Source: Deltaproteobacteria bacterium
GTDB lineage: Bacteria > Desulfobacterota > Desulfarculia > Adiutricales > Adiutricaceae
Reading direction: 5' to 3'
Assembly (NCBI GenBank): GCA_031273455.1
Contig: JAISRZ010000070.1
Coordinates: 1-64,000 of the forward strand
DNA length: 64,000 nucleotides
This document shows positions 61,118 through 64,000 of the stretch, piece by piece (position 1 is the first letter of the stretch; each line of letters starts with the position of its first letter). The position numbers were made by a program, and so were the translations under genes. The notes beneath the pieces were generated by a model. It saw only the letters and a program-made list of their open reading frames with translations. It searched no databases and was not told the DNA's origin.

Positions 61118-62009
61118 GTCCTTGCCATCCGGCCGGAAAACATTTCCGCCGGTTTTTTTTAAGGCCTCTTTTCTTTCGTTAAACTAAATCAAATTGGCCT
61201 GTTTTATACTTTATTATGCGGAAAATAAACGCGTGGCCCATTTTGAGGGTTCCCGTTTGGATATCTTATCGGCTCAAAATCTTTTTCCTTAAGTATTTTT
61301 CATAATTAAATTTAACTTGACCTATGGTTAAACCTGAACTTTTACTAAAATCTAGTTCCCCATAAAATAATTAATTTTATAGGTTATTTATTATTTATGT
61401 AACATATTAGATGGGCCTTAAGGATAGCCTAAGAAAAAGCTTTTTATCGAATTTATATTCTGATATAAATCCTAAGTAGGTAAACCTAAAGTAATTAGTG
61501 ATAATAACCTGGAAACCCTCTTGTGTCCTAACCTTTGGGCTCTCTAAGCCTGAAAATACATCCCTTCACCCCGCCGGAAGCCCCTTCTGGCGTTAAGTGA
61601 CTGTCAGATTCGTAACCGCTCCCCAGGCTTAAACGATGGTCTTTCTTCAGGGCCGCGTCTAGATTTATGCGGTGACCCTCTTACCTAACCCTCTCCTAAT
61701 TTAAAAGGCGAACCTCCACCATAGTCGCGCCTGAGGCTTAAAGACGCAACTTGAGTGGAGGACCTTCCACTAGGTTTAAAAGGCGAGCCTTACCCAAGGA
61801 TCCATCTAGACTTAAGTAACGGCTTCCCCAGCGAGATCGCTATCAACCTATATTTAATGGATCAAGGCTCCGGATTCGCCGAAAACTAAGACGAGCCAGA
61901 AGTTAAACGGATAGGTCTAGAGCCGTCTAACGTTCAATGTGGCTAAAGCTGGCTGAAGAGAAGTGAGGAAAGTCGCTGAATAGCTAGAAGACTAGAGTCT
62001 GAGCCAGGG

Positions 62010-62105
62010 GTAGAGCCAGAGCCGATGTCAGAGGTAGAGCCAGAGCCGATGTCAGAAGTAGAGCCAAAGCCAGTGTCAGAGGTAGAGCCAGTGTCGGTGT
62101 CAGAG
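62010..62105 (+). repeat. 24 bp repeat, four copies, encoding a Pro-Glu octapeptide
   Basis: Units start at 62010, 62034, 62058 and 62082. In frame they read VEPEPMSE, VEPEPMSE, VEPKPVSE, VEPVSVSE and end at a stop (tga) shortly after. The frame opens at 61980 but has no start codon before the repeats, so it is most likely the remnant of a Pro-Glu-rich protein. Confidence 0.75.
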
Positions 62106-62310
62106 CCAGCGGTAGGTTGAAAGCTAAAGGTTGGGTCTTATGCCCACCCCTATGGTCGTTACACAGTGAATAATATTTATAAGGTTCTAGGCATAAAGCT
62201 CCGAGGTTTACAACGGGCGGCCCCAGACTTCAGCCTTATCCATTAATAAGAGGGTGGCTTACAAGGTAGGCGGCTATGAGACAAGGTAAGTAGCCAGTCT
62301 GGTCAAGGTT

Positions 62311-62700
62311 GCGTCTTATCCCAAAACAAGTCGCAGTTCTCGTCTTAGTTGGCGTCTTATCCCAAAACAAGTCGCCGTTCTGGTCTTAGTTGGCGTCTTA
62401 TCCCAAGACAAGTCACCTGTCTCGTCCATGTTAGCGCTTTAATCCAAGGCAAGTCGCTGCTAGCCTGGTCAAGGCAACCTGCGCTTATCCTAAGACTGTC
62501 AGCCTAGTCATGGTATGGCTTAACTTAAGACCAGCCCTGTCTCGTCCGGGTTAGCTCCTAGTCCAAGATAAACCGCCCGCCGGTCCAATCTGGCGTTAAC
62601 TCCTTAGTCCAAAGACAAGTACCCACTCTCACCCAGGTTACCGCCTTCACCCCAAATCAAGCCCCCAGCCTCACCCGGGTTAGTTCCTTAATCCCAAAAC
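62311..62700 (+). repeat. 41 bp tandem repeat with decaying copies
   Basis: Units beginning GCGTCTTATCCCAA start at 62311, 62352 and 62393. The first two are nearly identical; later copies drift but keep CCAA-AC/AAGTCG-like cores to about 62700. A period of 41 is not a multiple of three, so it is not coding. Confidence 0.75.
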
Positions 62701-63069
62701 AAGCCCACCTAAAATCCCCTCCGGGTTTAAAGTTCCGCCCTGGGATGGAGTTAGCCAACAAATTCCAGTCAAAACTGAATAAATTAGATTTTTAACGCCT
62801 TAATAACCCACAATAATCCAGCTATCTAAGATATTAAGGTATTTATACCAGAAAAACGGTCTCACTTTTCGTGGGAAAATTAAGTTGTTTTATGTGGCCT
62901 AAAATGTATAATAAAAAAAGGTTTTCTGATAATTGGATACAATAATTATCGTTTCCGCTGAACAATAAAAATATCTGGAAGACAACATTCACGGCTATTT
63001 CAAACAGGTCTTGGTCTAGCCTGGGGAGGTTTAAAGGCTCCCTTAATAACCTTTAGATCAACGACTCTG

Positions 63070-64000
63070 GTGAAAGTCAGGTACGCCATCTTGAAAGCTT
63101 CCTCCGACGCGGGGCCGCTAGCCTCTGTCCGTTGCCCAGCCTGTGGCATTATGGTTAAGTTGCCAGCCGATGTCTGCCCCATCTGTCAGGCCAACCTACG
63201 CACTGGCTTACGGCCCTCAGACTTGGAAAAGACCAGCTTCTGGCATCGCCGCTGGGGCCGGTTGCTCATTATCATCGTTGTTATAGTTGGTCCCCCAATT
63301 ATCTACGCTATTGGCTACGGTGACCTTAGCGATCTTCTTAAAGGCGGCTTTGGCTTGGGTAGTTGCGCCGAGCCCCGGAACCGCTGGGATGAATTCACCC
63401 AAGAGGATTTTGAGAAAAACGTTAAGGCCGGTTACTCCTCGTGGCAGTCTCTTAAACCCTCCCGGCGAGTCGGTGAGGACCCCTATGGCCCCGAGTCCGC
63501 GGCCATGGCCTCTAGAACCCCAGAGCAAAAACTCCAGTACCAAGACTCCCGCAGCTTTTTCGCTGGGTCTTTAATGTCCGATGGGCCGTCTAAAGCTTTA
63601 AAGGCGGAAAACAACTGGTACGTGGGTTTAGCGGGGGAGTGGGACGTGGCCTTTATCCAAACGGACAGTCAAGGCCAGGAGAAGATCACCGCGGGTGAGT
63701 GGATCTTCGCTTGGATTAATGGCGGGGACGCCTTAGAGGACGTTTTGGCCATCCCCTTCCGGTGGCTTAAACCGGAAAAGGATCAGGTCTCCATTATCAT
63801 GACTTCGGTTAGGCACTTTAACCCAACCAAAGGTCTCTGGGAAGGGTTCCATATCCAGAGTGGGCAAATGTATTACTTTGAGGCCAACCGGGGGCAAAAC
63901 CAGCTTATGGAGTCCTATCGCTTGGAAAACGGCCCCATCATGGTCTGGGTCTTTGAGAATGTCCAAAGGGAATCTTTTCAGGTGGCCATTAGCCAGTCCA
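63070..64000 (+). CDS. Zinc-ribbon membrane protein, 3' end outside the window
   Basis: An open frame runs off the right edge. It is partial, with about 310 residues visible. An N-terminal zinc ribbon has CPAC (about 24-27) and CPIC (about 39-42). One membrane helix follows (about 65-85, LLIIIVVIVGPPIIYAIGYG). The rest is a soluble domain with ENNWYVGLAGEWDVAFI and GEWIFAWINGGDALEDVLAIPFRWL, which I do not recognise. The frame is open from 62962. GTG 63070 and TTG 63091 are the candidate starts before the first Cys pair, and neither has a good ribosome site. A later ATG would cut the zinc ribbon in half. Confidence 0.75.
   Translation, partial: MKVRYAILKASSDAGPLASVRCPACGIMVKLPADVCPICQANLRTGLRPSDLEKTSFWHRRWGRLLIIIVVIVGPPIIYAIGYGDLSDLLKGGFGLGSCAEPRNRWDEFTQEDFEKNVKAGYSSWQSLKPSRRVGEDPYGPESAAMASRTPEQKLQYQDSRSFFAGSLMSDGPSKALKAENNWYVGLAGEWDVAFIQTDSQGQEKITAGEWIFAWINGGDALEDVLAIPFRWLKPEKDQVSIIMTSVRHFNPTKGLWEGFHIQSGQMYYFEANRGQNQLMESYRLENGPIMVWVFENVQRESFQVAISQS

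Larger units (their letters stand above)
61118..63069. other. Long non-coding region with tandem repeats
   Basis: About 1.95 kb with no convincing gene on either strand. It contains a four-copy 24 bp repeat (62010-62105) and a 41 bp tandem repeat (62311-about 62440, with decayed copies to about 62700). The remainder reads as degenerate sequence rich in short related phrases, suggesting past repeat expansion and decay. Confidence 0.5.

Noticed and set aside
61088-61200. Sigma-54 promoter before flagellin
   Set aside because: TGGCA is present on the minus strand but no GC doublet lies at the required spacing.
63000-63543. Minus-strand frames at the right end
   Set aside because: They lie opposite the plus-strand zinc-ribbon gene, whose Cys pairs and membrane helix make it the real reading.

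Overview
The window looks like a contig end from a flagellated Gram-negative bacterium, most likely a deltaproteobacterium (Desulfobacterota). The main reasons are the order of the flagellar export and motor genes (motA, two motB-like genes, fliL, fliM, fliN, fliO, fliP, fliQ, fliR, flhB, flhA, flhF, flhG, fliA), a sigma-54 promoter in front of them, a PilZ protein, an RND pump and CDP-sugar genes. Lineage is inferred from gene content only. A relative of host-associated lineages is possible because two Dot/Icm-type secretion genes are present. The first 75 bases are a degraded Illumina P7/index/read-2 adapter, so the left edge is a library artefact.

Layout. 0.08-4.4 kb: proline-rich repeats, a DotI/IcmL-like protein and a DotL/IcmO-like coupling ATPase (type IVB secretion or conjugation). 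4.8-10.5 kb: CDP-glucose sugar genes (rfbG, rfbF), a sugar C-methyltransferase and a glycosyltransferase, partly very AT-rich, with a transaldolase among them. 10.8-15.2 kb: an RND efflux pump and its adaptor. 15.78-17.46 kb: a complete IS630-type insertion sequence with near-identical inverted repeats and a TA target duplication. 17.7-18.6 kb: a sugar-nucleotide reductase/epimerase. 18.6-34.1 kb: a single minus-strand flagellar operon of 16 genes ending in a second FliL-like protein with 21-residue repeats. 34.5-40.4 kb: M16 peptidase, PilZ protein and peptide-binding protein. 40.6-42.3 kb: xseA and a small coiled-coil gene.

42.3-46.6 kb is the most unusual part. A 2.4 kb non-coding tract carries twelve copies of TAAAATCAnnnnGTTA, three of them inside near-identical 165 bp units. 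It lies directly in front of a strongly altered DnaA (Walker B Asp-Asp replaced by Glu-Glu, arginine-finger position lost, DnaA-box recognition loop changed). That gene is followed by a short gene encoding only a copy of its DNA-binding domain. Gene direction is mostly minus to the left and plus to the right of this tract. I read it as a candidate replication origin or a related DnaA-dependent locus with non-standard boxes.

46.6-57.3 kb is a mostly plus-strand run of housekeeping and small genes: hisC, a shortened pta, proC, a small Cys-rich protein, a lipoprotein hydrolase, a glycosyltransferase, an orphan PD-(D/E)XK nuclease, a DUF1573 protein, surE and a J-domain protein. 57.6-61.1 kb (minus) encodes a giant 1150-residue flagellin. 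61.1-63.0 kb is non-coding with two tandem repeats, and a zinc-ribbon membrane protein runs off the right edge. I saw no tRNA, rRNA or CRISPR array, but I had no covariance-model search.
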